Origin: Carnegiea gigantea
Lineage: Eukaryota; Streptophyta; Magnoliopsida; Caryophyllales; Cactaceae
NCBI GenBank assembly: GCA_029747015.1
Contig: JAKOGI010000120.1
Coordinates: 641,001 to 705,000, forward strand
DNA: 64,000 bases
Direction: 5' to 3'
Part shown: in pieces, positions 36,522-48,722 of the stretch
How the letters are laid out: each line of letters opens with the position of its first letter
Numbering within the stretch: the stretch's first letter is position 1
Notes under the pieces: generated by a model
Databases searched by the model: none
What the model was told of the DNA's origin: nothing
The model's input: only the letters and a program-made list of their open reading frames with translations
Program-made: the position numbers and the translations under genes

Positions 36522-39500
36522 TGTAATAGTCGGACCCTAAATCATATTTATTTATTTAATCAAGCCATGTTATTCATTTTTCACATTTATTTATCTCATT
36601 GAATCATCCTAGTTGGGAAAATTCATTTCGGGCCCTACTTTGCAATTCGAGTTTCATTTACCATACAATTTCGGGAAAAATTGATAGTAGGCCTCGATAT
36701 TTATGATTTAAAAGATTAAATTTTTTTCATGACATTACATTTAAATCTCGAGCTTTGGAAAAAAAAAAATTTCAAGCGCACTCGATTTGAGCTAGTTTTC
36801 GAACCCGAGCCCATTTAAGGCCAATTTTGGCCCACCAAGACTTGACTCTATTTATTTGCCTAATTACCCTTAATTAGGCCTAATCTATTCTTAGCAAAAG
36901 TAGCTTTTTGAGGATTAAATCTAAGCCAAGTATTTATTTTACCTAAACTTTATTTGCACCAAGTAAACTCAAGTTGCTTTCTCTCTCTCTTCTTTTCTCC
37001 TCCTTCTCTCTACCCCATGGCCACCCCCAGCAGCAGCAGCTTAGCCCTTCTTTTGGTGATTTCCGACCACTTTCCGGCCAACCTCCAGCGAAGGTTGCAA
37101 TCTCTAACCACCTCCCTCCACCGGCTATCATCTTCCACGCTCAAAATCACCAAATATCATCTCCATCTCCACTTATTTCAAGCTCAAAATTGACTTCAAT
37201 CTTGTTCTTTGAATTTTTGATTTTTGCTTCTTGTTTTGGTTATTTTGATGATGGATCATATTGTTTTTATTGAATTAAGAATCAACTTAGTGATGGATCA
37301 TGTTGGAGTTGAAGTTAGGGTTAGGGTTTTATCTTAGTCATGCAAGCTTCATGTTCAAGTGTTGGATTTTGATTGTTTTAAGTGAGATGTTGTGATCTTT
37401 GGCATTGGTAATGAATATCAAGATATCTATTCTGATTTATATAAGTTAAATAGTGATTTTAGTGGGAGTTTATGTCAAGAGAAGATTGCAATATGGGCTA
37501 TTATGCTGTAAATAGACCCCAAAATAGGGGTGAGTTTGTGAATAAACTGGTAATAATCGGTGCATGAAAAATTTATGATTTTTATTGTAGTGATATCTTG
37601 ATAAGTTAGCTTTAAATAGGCTCTGGAATTACTTAATTTTGAGTTGTGTAGTCAAAGTTATGATCAATTTACTCAAGACTGCACATAATACATTGAAACT
37701 GGAAGCAGGTTTGAACAGTAGACTTTATGGAAAAACTGGTATTGATTAGGTCATTGAAAAATTGTATTTTTGGTCTGCAGATAGATCAATGAGTTATCTT
37801 TCAAATGCCTTTTGAATCGCCTTAATCCGAATTCTGTAGAAAAAGTTATGGTCATTTTGCTACGACAGCGCAGATTAAACTGAAATTGTGCACGTCGGTC
37901 TTCTGCCCTAAATTTAAGGACTTTACCATGTGAATCATGCATTGTGTCCTAAATAAAAGTTTTAGTGGACATTATGATCCTTTCATATTGGGATTTTAAA
38001 TCATATTTGGAGGTCGGGAGTAAAAGATTTGGATTTTCTAATGCAAACTATCAAACGATATCATGAGTGAATACAGAAACCGTGACATTTGAAAATATTT
38101 TTCGAAGTTTCTATATAATTATGGGTATTGCAAGAAAATTACAAAGTGTAGTGAGTTCAACCAGTTTGATTATGTACAGAAACTTACTTAGGTTGAAAAC
38201 TGAGGTTATTTGAGCTTTTATGAACCTCACAACACCCCTCATGGCATTGAACTTTCAATTATCCATTTCAGAGGCATTAACCATTCTATTATCCATTTCA
38301 GAAGCATCACACTTTTCATTATCCATTTCAGAAATATCAAAAACTCATATTTCATTTATATCAATTAAAATCTTTTCATTATCACCTCAATCATTTCCAT
38401 TTGGTCTATTTTGCTTCAATTTATTGTATTTTAAGTTCAATAGCCCTAACTGATTTAAATCAGTTCATTTTGATTTAACTTGTCTTATATTGAATTAAAA
38501 TCAGTTTATTATAGTGAAATGCACAAGTTATGTACCCCATTTCATTACTCCATTTCTGTTACGCATACTTTTACTTACTCAATTATGCGAGTAAGGATCA
38601 TTTACTGACTACACATATTTACAATGACATTTATGAAACAGAGTTGAGGCCTAATTATCGTTCTCCATTTTGCATAAGTGTTATCAAGTTAGAATATATT
38701 TATCAAGTCAGATGACATTTTTAAAGACTCAAGGTACGTGCATCGCCTGTATCTTTAGAAATTAGAGTGTGTTTATCAACATTATCATGTTTGGGCAAGT
38801 ACATCAATTAGTTTGCACAGTGATTTATCAGTTAATTAGTGACCCCGTCAGTTATCAGTTACAAGGCATTGCCCTTCAGTTACCCGCGTGGTTTCAGGCC
38901 AGGTCCCCCGGTCGGCTTGGCAGGTGTACACCTATCTATAGATCGTAACAGTATCAAAGGGTTCACTATCAGATAATAATTAGCAATGCAGTTTTATGTT
39001 CATCTTATTCCCTATTTTGACCTTAAATGAATTACAAAGCGGGCCCAACAAGTGTTTCAATGATCATTTAACAATTCAAGGATGCATGTACTGAGTTTCA
39101 GCTCACAGTTAGAAATGTTTTTCATGTTTTATTTTAGGCAAATGCTCAGAGAATCGTCTTCATGCTAGTAAACCAGCGGAAGAGAATGAGTTGAGTAAGA
39201 GAATCTGGATGGATCAACATTGATACAGTGTATGCATATTTTTAGAGTTGTATATTGAAATCTTCAGTGGATGGAGATGCAAATTACATGGTGAATTATT
39301 TTTACTATTGTGTAAAAACCTTATATTGGTTAACAGTTGATTATATATGGATTGATCAGGTGTGTATGTGAATGATTGAAGCTATACTTAACTGTGTTAT
39401 TTATAGCACTCATGTTTCAAGCCTTGTCCTTTTGGGCGGCGGTAATGTCCCTATCATTGGATTTATCAGATTATAATTGAGTGATTTATTAAGGAGAATA

Positions 39501-39535
39501 TAAACAGTGAAACATGTTTAATTTGGGGCGTTATA
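36522..39535 (+). repeat. 3' LTR of the chromovirus-like element
   Basis: 3014 bp, TGTAATAGTCGGACCC...GGGGCGTTATA, collinear with the left LTR and followed by ATTTT. The TA terminus is shared with the left LTR, so it predates insertion. Confidence 0.9.
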
Positions 39536-39540
39536 ATTTT

Positions 39541-40366
39541 ACCATTCCTTGGGTTAAAATAGTTTGTTTTTTTAAAAAAACTTTCCCCATGTCAATTGGT
39601 TTCTTTTTAGATGAGTAAATTTGTACACACAACCCACCCAATGCATGAGATTTATATGAGTAATTAGTTTTACGTTAATTGTGATAAATGTGATAATTCT
39701 CCCCATAATTAAAAAATTGGGCAAAGTTGGTGTAAGCATGCATTTTTTTTTGAAAAAAAAAAAATCATGTAATTGAACAACTTCTACCTGCGCATCGCTA
39801 TCTATAGGTAAATTTTTAAAAAAAGGAATGTCATTCTAAGTAATAGACCAGATCCTTAAATATATCAATATATACTGGCTATAAATAATCGAAACTTTAA
39901 GCATCTTGAAATTAATTACCTCTGCCAGGAAAAATCTCGACTTTTAGGCCACAACTAGTTAATAGTGGGCTTGCAAATCAACTTAGATAGGAATTAGCAG
40001 GATGGTGCTCCAAGCATTAGCATTAAATACTACCAACATATGCCTTCTGAAAGCCCAAAAAGAACCCTAGCAAGCTAGTACATGAATATCGTTCCAAGAA
40101 TCATGAACGTTTGCATGAAAATATGTAGTTTAGTAATAACCAAGAATGAATTGCGGTGACTGGTCATTTACATACTATATAGTGTAAGGTTGCACACGAT
40201 TTTGGAAATCAGAATCTTTGATTATGAAGTCTTTATTAATAACTTTGGTATTATAAGTTGTTGCATAATTTTTGGTAATATATTAAAAATCAAAATCTTT
40301 TATTATGCATCTTATTTTTTGAATTGAAAAGACAAAATTAATAGTGTTGGAGGTGTACAAAAGGAA

Positions 40367-40439
<73 letters not shown>

Positions 40440-40880
40440 ATTATTATTATTATTATTATTTTAAGATTCTTTAATAGTAAAGAATGTAAAAATGTTTTTT
40501 TAAAAAATCATATAAGAAGAAAGTTATTTTATTTTGATATATTTATATGGATAGATTGAACTTTAGTTTCATCACACCAATCAGTTGATGGGGGTTTAGG
40601 TGATGTTATGCATTTGTAATAATCTCTTGATTAATGATAAATAACGATTTATATTTCCTGCCAGAGTTTCAATTTTTGGAACTCTAGCCTGCTATGTCAG
40701 CAAAAGTTTCACAATTTTAGAACTTATATTTTATCACTTCTCTAACACATGAAACTCAATTTTAATTATTCAATAAAAATATTTATTATGAACCCATCTT
40801 ATAACACACAACTAATTTTTTAATTATTTAAAAATTATATATTTGCTCAAAAAAATAAAAAATATATTAAAAATTACTAA
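39541..40880. other. Intergenic region with trinucleotide microsatellite
   Basis: No gene seen. It contains (ATT)n-(GTT)n-(ATT)n at 40368-40461 and is otherwise AT-rich. Confidence 0.55.
40368..40461. repeat. (ATT)n(GTT)n(ATT)n compound microsatellite
   Basis: A central GTT block is enclosed by ATT blocks on both sides in one 94-bp tract. This is the signature of a point change spread inside an older ATT array. Confidence 0.9.
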
Positions 40881-40899
40881 AGGACAAAAAAGGAAGGAA

Positions 40900-41291
40900 T
40901 GAGAGAGGAATGCCGGAGTAAAGCACCCTGCGTGCCCCCGCGTTTCCCCCTCGCTGCCAGCAGACCTCTGACACGTCATGTGCCTCGCGGGCGTCACATG
41001 TGCCTCGCGTGGCACTGGCCGCCAAAGGCCAAACGTAGTAAAACCCTCAAAATCCGAGTCCATCCTTCCTCAGTTTTCAGCTCTCAATCTCTCCCCTTCC
41101 CTCCATAACCGCTGTACCGCCCTCTCGTCGCAGTCTCCACTCCTCCGCCTCCTCCTCCTCCTCCTCTCTCCTCTGCCGCCGTGTACTCGGCCGTCCATCA
41201 CTTGACCATCTCCTTTTCTCTCTCATCTACCCCCGCCCCCCGCGATTGAAGATCTGCGGAAGGAAGAAGAGAGACACAAGTTGTTTCTAAG
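40900..41291 (+). promoter_or_regulatory. GC- and CT-rich candidate core promoter and first leader exon of the leucyl-tRNA synthetase gene
   Basis: An abrupt rise in GC and pyrimidine-rich sequence (CCTCCGCCTCCTCCTCCTCC near 41145) precedes a strong splice donor, TCTAAG|GTAAGC at 41291/41292. This is the usual form of a housekeeping first non-coding exon. No protein domain is visible in its frames. Its assignment to the synthetase rests on position and strand only. Confidence 0.45.
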
Positions 41292-41871
41292 GTAAGCACT
41301 TTGATTTGTAACTCCGTGAATCTCTAGCTGCAAATGCTACGCTGTTCTGGTATGTATTTCCAGGGTTTTATTTGTTTAAAAACCTCTGTCCTTTCTGTGC
41401 GGCCGAATTGGGATGCAATGCTACTATTTGGTGATTAGATTCAATGTAATCTTTGTGCTTAGTTGGTGATTCTTATTGCTTTTGTCATAGATTTGAGGCG
41501 TTGGTATTTGCTGAGGCTTGGGATTGTTTTTATTCGTGAGGTATTTTGGTTTTCTTTCATTTATTTGCCAATTTTTGCTCTTTCTGTTGTTTTGTTGGTC
41601 TACAGTTACAAATTGAGTTCAGCTAGTAGATAATGAAGTCGAAGTGTGTTTTGCAATGAAAATTAAAGGAAATTGAAGTTATTTCGAGCACTGATTAATT
41701 AACTGGTTTCCCTGGATAAGTTTTGTTTGGGGTTTTGTCCGAATCAAGCCTTGGTGACCGACTTGGAATGCATTCTTCGGTTGGTCAGGTGACCATGAAC
41801 AGGCATGGGCTAGGGGGGGTGGTTGGGGGATAGGGAAAGAAGGAAAAAGTAATAAAAGAAAGAGATTAGTG

Positions 41872-41890
41872 AAACCCTAGCCTATATAAA
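41872..41890 (+). promoter_or_regulatory. Telo-box plus TATA box
   Basis: AAACCCTAG (41872-41880) is followed 2 bases later by TATATAAA (41883-41890). Telo-boxes are frequent in promoters of plant translation-machinery genes, which suits the synthetase downstream. It could be an alternative promoter inside the leader intron. Confidence 0.45.
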
Positions 41891-42383
41891 GTGGTGTTTA
41901 TCCAACTAAGCGAAATTTTGGGTGCAGAACAATCATCGCCTCTTATTTGCCGCCTTGGGGATGGAAAAATCACAAACTTCCTTGACCATCTCATGACTTT
42001 GGCCTTCATATATTACCGGTAAAGCACCCTCATTTTTTTCATCCCCGTCTTGGTTATCTTATATCCACCGTTAACCCTTCAGGTTCTGTTTTGCCTTTAT
42101 CTGGCCCCTCTCCCCTGCGTGGCTCATTTTCTGTTTCATATTTGTTTCTGAAAGATTTTGTTCACATTAGACCTGGGAGGAAGTTGTCATATGTGTGCAT
42201 GTTATACCCGATGGATATCGTAGTGTTTTTTTTTTGTTTTTTACCTAGTGTCTGACGGTTGTTTGTTGTATCTCCAGGACTAGCTTCCGAAGCGTTACAA
42301 GAACTGCACTTCAGCTTTCTCAAAGGCAAGGCTTCTTCTTTTTCATACAGACTGAAAGCCTATTCTCTTCAGAATTTTGGATG

Positions 42384-42388
<5 letters not shown>

Positions 42389-42430
<42 letters not shown>
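42389..42430. repeat. (CT)21 microsatellite
   Basis: 42 uninterrupted bases of CT in the presumed leader intron of the synthetase gene. Confidence 0.95.
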
Positions 42431-42433
<3 letters not shown>

Positions 42434-43396
42434 TGGCCCTGTTAAAATATGGATCACTTGTTTGTACCTGCATTCCATGTTCTATTTGTGTCCCATGTTA
42501 ATTGAAGTTATGTATAATTTATGATCCTCCATTTTATTTGGTGGTTAATGATTGAATTCTGGAAACATGCGAATCAAATGATTTAGTGATCTTTTGAAGA
42601 CAGCTTCTTTTCTTGTGAGGAGCAACAAAGCTCTGTGCATTTCTATCTCTGCAAACCCATGCACTCTGCGGTGATTGTGGGAAGTGAAAGATTCACTGCT
42701 GGCTATTTTGTGGAAGCATTCTACTGCATCTTGATTTACATCCCACATCTAAAGCCATTTTTTGCGTTTCCGTTGCGTCAAGTTATAATAGTAGAAATAA
42801 AATTTGGTCTAGATGCATAAAGGTTATTTACATGGACTGGGCTACAATTGTCCATGTGGACAAGTCTGAGTGGCAGACTCAACTCAAGTTTATGGATTTT
42901 TTGCCTGATAAAGGCGCCCAGTTGTCAGATATCTGATTCAGCTATGCTCCGATATAATGAAGAGTCTTAGGTAATTTAACGTAAAGATCAACAGATGCGC
43001 CTATTGCTGCAGTATCTTCCATTTGATGTGTAAGAGTCTAAGAAAGGTATTCACGGCAACTAGCTGGAAAAAAAGTGTTTCTCTTTGATTCTGTGCAATA
43101 TGGTGGCAAAGTATCAGTGCATGTTAAGGACTTCTAGAGGCAAACTAGTGTCAGGATGCTCTTTCATCGTATTGTTTTTAGGATTTCTTTATGTGACTTA
43201 GCTATTGTTGCCCTTTTTAACGTTGGCTGTTTTGTTTCTTATTATATATATCAGCCTCAGCAACAGTAACTGTATCTACTCAAATTCGGTGGTTCATAGT
43301 GCCTTTGCTCTCTGTGTACCCTTAAAGGGTTTTCGATTTATCCATAAATTAAGGCGTCATTCTTTCACCATGTTTTCCTCTTTCGTCACCCTTAGT

Positions 43397-44945
43397 TTAA
43401 AAAAGCATGCTTGAGGAGAGCTTAGGCATAAGGTGATGGTCTCGGTCTCTTAGACAGCCCTAGGCACAACAAAATCCAAAAGTGTGGGGAGGCGTGCGCC
43501 TGACCCAAAGTGGAGGCGCTGCACCTTGTGGACCTGGGGGCATTTTGTGAGTCCTCATGGTGAAGGGGAGAGAGTATCGAAAAATTGGTCTTTAAAATCT
43601 CTAAATTTCTCAAAATTAATGATTGCTGAAATCAATCTTGATGAATTCAGGAAAAAAGCCTCGGCCAGTCGCAGAAGATTTGGTGGACTTGAGCTTCAAT
43701 TCAAACCCTATAACGTAACTCCCTAATTCGTAGATTCCTGAGTGGAGGGTGAATTAGACATGGCACAGCCTTCCCACTGGGGGCAGAGGTGGCTGGTGGT
43801 CCTTTGCCAGACATTGCTGGTCGCCACCGGAAACTCCAGGCATTGCTTCTGTTGGTGGCTTTCCATCTAATCGGCAGCTTCTCTCTTTCCTTTTTTCTCT
43901 CCATTACTGAGCAAGTGGGCAGGGGATAATATTTAAGGCAGGGAAAAAAGAAAGAAAGAAAAAAGAAGGGGTGGAATGATTGAGCTTAGACCTGAGAGTT
44001 AAGAAAAAGAATCTCTTTTAAGGAAAATGACTTGGAGCCTGAAACAAGAAGATTAAACTACTGTTTATATATTTTTCTTAATTTCATGGGCATTGTGATC
44101 AAAGTTATTTGTGTTCCTTTAAAATTTATAATGGTGTGTTCTATGTTTAAAAAACCGCGCCCTGGGCGTGCTTAGGCTCCCAAAAGCCCAAAGGTCAACT
44201 TGTTGCGCGTTGCAAGTGGTCAAGCCCAGCCCATGCTTTAAGCCCATAGAAGCCTGCACTTTTTTGCGCTGCAGATAGAGGCTCAAAATGACCCATGCCT
44301 GCATTTATGGAAAAAGATCATGGGAGAGAGTGAAAAGGGAACACACACCATCAAAAAACACAAATACCTTTAGATTGACACTTATCTTTGCTGTATTTTT
44401 TTGATTTTGGGTAGAAACCCTTATCTAATTGCATGCAATTACTTCAAGTAGACTAAACAGAAGAATCCTAATTTAGAAACCCTAATTTTTGGAGGGACGG
44501 TTGGTTGTAGTTGAAGGCTTGTATAGTGTTCTAATAAAGACAGAGTTGACCAATTTTTTCCAATACTTTTCTGGCAGCGGATTTGTCAAAATATGGTTTG
44601 GAAATTATTTTCAAGCATTTTTGAGTAAAAGTGCGCCTCATGTCCAAAAAGTCTGTGGTTTTGCCTCGAAGCCCGTGCCTCGGGGCCTAGGACCCTTTGT
44701 GCTTTTGTGTACCTTGAGCTTTTTTTAATCTAAAGGTGTTTTCTAATTTTAGTTGGACCATAATTCGAAAAGTTAGGCAATTGTATAATTTAGTGCAAAA
44801 CAGTGCCTTTTTACAATTTTGAACATTTTCAGAGAAAGTGCACTTAGCGGTCCTAGCCTTCGAAAAGCCTTGCCTTTGCCTTGGGCCCATGCCCTGGGCC
44901 CCAAGACCCTTTGCGCCTCGGCACGTCTTGAGCCTTTTTAAGCTA
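43397..44945. repeat. Diverged GC-rich dispersed repeats in the presumed leader intron
   Basis: Several related blocks are built from words such as CTTAGGC, GCCTCGGGGCCTAGGACC and CTTTGCGCCTCGGCACG, ending in TTGAGCNTTTTTAA. The blocks at about 44655-44728 and 44875-44941 are direct copies of each other. Those at about 43397-43530 and 44148-44290 start TTTAAAAAA and run the other way. They resemble GC-rich dispersed repeats common in eudicot introns. No gene is supported here. Confidence 0.5.
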
Positions 44946-45458
44946 TCCTCACCCAGTTGGATGACACTTGATCTAATGATCTAATATGGAAGATGTTACA
45001 ATTCATCATTTTCCACTCTACTATAAAGCGAACTTCTGTAAATGTATACTATTCTGATATTTGACAGGAAATTAGCCATCGGTAAATTCCATCATCCTCT
45101 GTTTGGTACGGCCTATTCATGATTTTGCGTGCGTACTTTTGTTCAATGGCACGCCATGAATTTGTCAACTATGATCTACAGCACTCATTGTTGCTTCTGT
45201 TCATGTTACTGTTCTTTAGCTAGCAACTAATTTGTGATTGAACTCTTTCTATTATACAGTGGCTTGTTTGTACTCTATGTGTTCCAATTTGAACATGTGC
45301 AGTTTACACGAAGAACTTTCACTACTTCTGAGTAGGCCAATTAGCTATTAAGAATGCCTTCCTATGAGTTTCTATGCATGCTTTCATCTTTAATGCCACT
45401 GCCATCAAATTTGCTTTTCCTGATCTTGGACAGGTATAGTGTGACTTTGTCAGGGAAC

Positions 45459-48400
45459 ATGGCAGAAAATCCTAAAAGCTTTGCAAGGAGGGATCGTCTT
45501 CTTGAGATTGAGTCCAAGGTCCAGAGCTGGTGGGAAGAGAATGATGTTTTCAAGTCGGAGAGTCAGGAGCAACCTCCAGGGCCTGGAGAAAAGTTCTTTG
45601 GGAACTTTCCATTTCCATATATGAATGGATTTTTGCATCTTGGACATGCATTTTCACTTTCCAAGGTGGAATTTGCTGCAGCTTACCACAGGCTGAGGGG
45701 TGCCAATGTTCTCTTTCCTTTTGGTTTCCACTGCACTGGCATGCCGATCAAGGCTGCTGCAGATAAACTTGCAAGAGAAATTCAACATTTTGGGAATCCA
45801 CCTGAGTTTCCATCTGCAGTGGATGAAGAAGCCAGTCAGCCATCAGAGCAAGAGGATGCGAATGCAGGGTCACAATCAGCTCCGGATAAGTTCAAGGGGA
45901 AGAAGTCCAAGGCTTCTTCTAAAAAGGGTACACAGCTCTACCAGTGGGAGATCATGCATAGCTTTGATCTTTCTGATGCTGATATTCCTAAGTTCCAAGA
46001 CCCATATAAATGGGTTACGCATTTTCCGCGATTGGCGGTTGATGACCTGAAGCTTTTTGGCTTGGGTGTTGACTGGCGGCGTTCTTTCGTTACTACAGAC
46101 ATTAATCCGTTCTTTGATTCTTTTGTAAGATGGCAGATGAGGAAGCTTAAGGCAGCTGGTAAGATTGTGAAAGACTTAAGATACACCATATACTCACCTT
46201 TGGATGGGCAACCGTGTGCTGACCATGACAGGGCATCTGGTGAGGGGGTTCAGCCTCAAGAATACACTATAATTAAGATGGAAGTTGTTGCCCCACTTCC
46301 TGCAAAATTAAGTGCTTTAGAGGGAAGAAAAGTGTATTTGGCTGCAGCAACATTGAGGCCGGAAACGATGTATGGGCAAACAAATGCCTGGGTTTTGCCT
46401 GAAGGAAAGTATGGAGCTTTTGAAATCAATGATACAGATGTTTTCATACTCACTCATCGAGCAGCTTTGAATCTTGCATATCAGAGATACTCAAGGATCC
46501 CAGAGAAACCGACTTGCTTGGTTGAGCTTACCGGTTATGACCTGATTGGTCTGCCTTTGAGATCGCCACTCTCATTTAATGAAATCATTTATACACTCCC
46601 TATGTTAACCATTTTGACAGATAAGGGTACTGGGATAGTGACCAGTGTACCCAGTGATGCTCCCGATGATTATATGGCCTTGCACGATTTGAAGGCTAAG
46701 CCAGGCTTGCGAGAGAAATTTAATGTGAAAGATGAGTGGATACTACCTTTTGAAATCATACCCATTATCAATATTCCTGAATTTGGAGATAAGCCTGCTG
46801 AGAAGGTCTGCACTGACTTGAAGATCAAGAGCCAAAATGAGAAAGAGAAGCTTGCAGAAGCAAAGAGATTGACTTATTTGAAGGGTTTCACGGAAGGGAC
46901 TATGCTTGTTGGAGAATTTGCTGGCGAGAAGGTCCAGGATGTTAAGCCAAAGGTCAGAAAAATGCTTTTGGAACAGGGCCATGCCATTGTGTACAGTGAA
47001 CCGGAGAAAAAGGTTATGTCTAGGTCTGGCGATGAGTGTGTTGTGGCTTTAACAGACCAGTGGTACATCACTTATGGTGAACCTGAATGGAAGAAACTAG
47101 CTGAGGAGTGCTTGGCCCGCATGAATCTCTACTCTGATGAGACACGTCATGGTTTTGAGCACACCCTGAGCTGGCTAAACCAGTGGGCCTGCTCTAGATC
47201 ATTTGGTCTTGGGACTCGAATTCCCTGGGACGAGCAGTTCCTCGTTGAATCATTATCTGATTCAACCATATACATGGCTTATTACACTGTCGCTCACTTT
47301 CTGCAAAATGGGGATATGTATGGATCTAGTATTGGTTCAATAAAGCCAGAGCAAATGACCGATGAAGTCTGGGATTATCTGTTCTGTGGTGGGACTTATC
47401 CACAGTCATCCAATATTGATCCAAATTTATTGCGGCTGATGAAGAGGGAGTTTGACTACTGGTACCCATTTGATCTTCGAGTATCCGGCAAAGACCTTAT
47501 CCAAAACCATCTGACATTTTGTATTTATAATCACACGGCAATCTTTGACGGGCATCACTGGCCTCGTGGATTCAGATGTAATGGGCACATATTGCTCAAC
47601 TCTGAGAAGATGTCCAAATCCACAGGAAACTTCAAGACTCTGCGTGAGGCTATCGAGGAATTCTCTGCAGATGCCACACGTTTTGCTCTTGCTGATGCTG
47701 GTGATGGTGTTGATGATGCAAACTTTGTGTTTGAAACTGCAAATGCTGCAATCCTGCGTCTTACTAAAGAAATCACATGGATGGAGGAGGTACTTGAGGC
47801 TGAAGCAGCCTTGAGATCAGGCCCCCCGTCTACATATGCAGATCGGGTTTTTGCGAACGAGATTAACTTAGCCATCAAACTGACCGAACAGAACTATCAA
47901 AATTACATGTTCCGTGAGGCTCTCAAGACTGGATTTTATGACCTGCAAGCTGCTAGGGATGAATATCGTTTCTCTTGTGCTGATGGTGGCATGAACCGGG
48001 ACTTGATATGGCATTTCATGGATGTTCAGACACGACTGATTACCCCGATTTGCCCACATTATGGCGAGTATGTTTGGAGGGAACTTTTGAAGAAAGAAGG
48101 CTTCGCGGTAAAAGCCGGTTGGCCTACTGCCGATGCACCTGACTTAACTCTCAAGAGTGCCAACAAATATCTGCAGGACTCAATTGTCCTGATGAGGAAG
48201 CTCCTCCAGAAGCAAATTCTGGGCTCAAAGAAGGGCAACAAGAAAGGAGCCCCTGTTACACAGCTTACAGAAGACAAGCAATTAACTGGATTGATCTATG
48301 TCAATGAAAGATATGATGGTTGGAAAGAAGAGTGCTTGAGAATACTGCAGAGCAAATTCGACTCTAAAACGCGGACGTTTGCCCCAGATAGTGAAATCAT

Positions 48401-48722
48401 GGCAGCATTACAACAGAGTGAGATTGGGCAGGCTGCAAATTTCAGGCAAGTACAGAAGCTTTGCATGCCATTCTTGAGGTTCAAAAAGGACGAGACCCTC
48501 TCACTAGGGCCTCATGCTTTGAACCTGAAGCTTCCATTTGGGGAGATCGAGGTCCTTTCTGAAAACTTGGAGTTGATCAGGAGGCAGCTTGGACTGGAAC
48601 GCGTGGAGATCTTGTCCTTTACTGATCCAGATGCTGTTGCTAGAGCCGGATCTTTGACTTCAGTGCTTAATCAGAATCCTCCATCCCCGGGTAACCCTAC
48701 TGCTATCTTTTTGTCGCAGTGA
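45459..48722 (+). CDS. Leucine--tRNA ligase, cytoplasmic type
   Basis: One coding exon encodes 1087 residues, near the roughly 1090 of Arabidopsis At1g09620. It is a class I synthetase that charges tRNA-Leu in the cytosol. The HIGH motif is HLGH at residues 60-63 within PYMNGFLHLGHAFS, and the KMSKS motif is exact at 717-721. Between them lie the CP1 editing-domain region (TLRPETMYGQTNAWV) and a lysine/serine-rich insert (about 130-155) typical of eukaryotic enzymes. A tRNA-binding helical domain and a C-terminal extension follow. The start is the ATG at 45459. The frame is open 35 codons further upstream, but a good acceptor (CTTGGACAG at 45433) puts that part in an intron. The lack of coding introns and presence of a leader intron match the Arabidopsis gene. 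No organellar transit peptide is seen from this start. Confidence 0.96.
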   Translation: MAENPKSFARRDRLLEIESKVQSWWEENDVFKSESQEQPPGPGEKFFGNFPFPYMNGFLHLGHAFSLSKVEFAAAYHRLRGANVLFPFGFHCTGMPIKAAADKLAREIQHFGNPPEFPSAVDEEASQPSEQEDANAGSQSAPDKFKGKKSKASSKKGTQLYQWEIMHSFDLSDADIPKFQDPYKWVTHFPRLAVDDLKLFGLGVDWRRSFVTTDINPFFDSFVRWQMRKLKAAGKIVKDLRYTIYSPLDGQPCADHDRASGEGVQPQEYTIIKMEVVAPLPAKLSALEGRKVYLAAATLRPETMYGQTNAWVLPEGKYGAFEINDTDVFILTHRAALNLAYQRYSRIPEKPTCLVELTGYDLIGLPLRSPLSFNEIIYTLPMLTILTDKGTGIVTSVPSDAPDDYMALHDLKAKPGLREKFNVKDEWILPFEIIPIINIPEFGDKPAEKVCTDLKIKSQNEKEKLAEAKRLTYLKGFTEGTMLVGEFAGEKVQDVKPKVRKMLLEQGHAIVYSEPEKKVMSRSGDECVVALTDQWYITYGEPEWKKLAEECLARMNLYSDETRHGFEHTLSWLNQWACSRSFGLGTRIPWDEQFLVESLSDSTIYMAYYTVAHFLQNGDMYGSSIGSIKPEQMTDEVWDYLFCGGTYPQSSNIDPNLLRLMKREFDYWYPFDLRVSGKDLIQNHLTFCIYNHTAIFDGHHWPRGFRCNGHILLNSEKMSKSTGNFKTLREAIEEFSADATRFALADAGDGVDDANFVFETANAAILRLTKEITWMEEVLEAEAALRSGPPSTYADRVFANEINLAIKLTEQNYQNYMFREALKTGFYDLQAARDEYRFSCADGGMNRDLIWHFMDVQTRLITPICPHYGEYVWRELLKKEGFAVKAGWPTADAPDLTLKSANKYLQDSIVLMRKLLQKQILGSKKGNKKGAPVTQLTEDKQLTGLIYVNERYDGWKEECLRILQSKFDSKTRTFAPDSEIMAALQQSEIGQAANFRQVQKLCMPFLRFKKDETLSLGPHALNLKLPFGEIEVLSENLELIRRQLGLERVEILSFTDPDAVARAGSLTSVLNQNPPSPGNPTAIFLSQ

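Larger units (their letters stand above)
28540..39535 (+). mobile_element. Degenerate Ty3/gypsy (chromovirus-like) LTR retrotransposon, 11 kb
   Basis: Two direct repeats of 3.08 and 3.01 kb enclose 4.9 kb. The perfect 5-bp duplication ATTTT lies at 28535-28539 and 39536-39540. The left LTR is followed by a tRNA-Met-type primer site (TGGTATTAAAGCCAGG at 31620), and the right LTR is preceded by AAGGGGGGAAGGC. The interior keeps scattered, broken remnants in the order protease, reverse transcriptase, RNase H, integrase and a chromodomain-like tail. This is the Ty3/gypsy order, and the long LTRs with TTCGAGGACGAAAC before the polypurine tract suggest a Tekay/Del-like chromovirus. It cannot move on its own. 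Confidence 0.9.

Noticed and set aside
28540..39535. Reading the two 3-kb repeats as a segmental gene duplication
   Set aside because: TG-starting ends, primer site, polypurine tract, pol remnants between them and the ATTTT duplication show that they are LTRs.
40344..40559. 71-codon frame with poly-I and poly-V
   Set aside because: It is a translation of the ATT/GTT microsatellite.
45354..45458. 35-residue N-terminal extension of leucyl-tRNA synthetase
   Set aside because: A splice acceptor (CTTGGACAG) lies inside it, and the family starts at the MAENP-type methionine. It is probably intron and leader.
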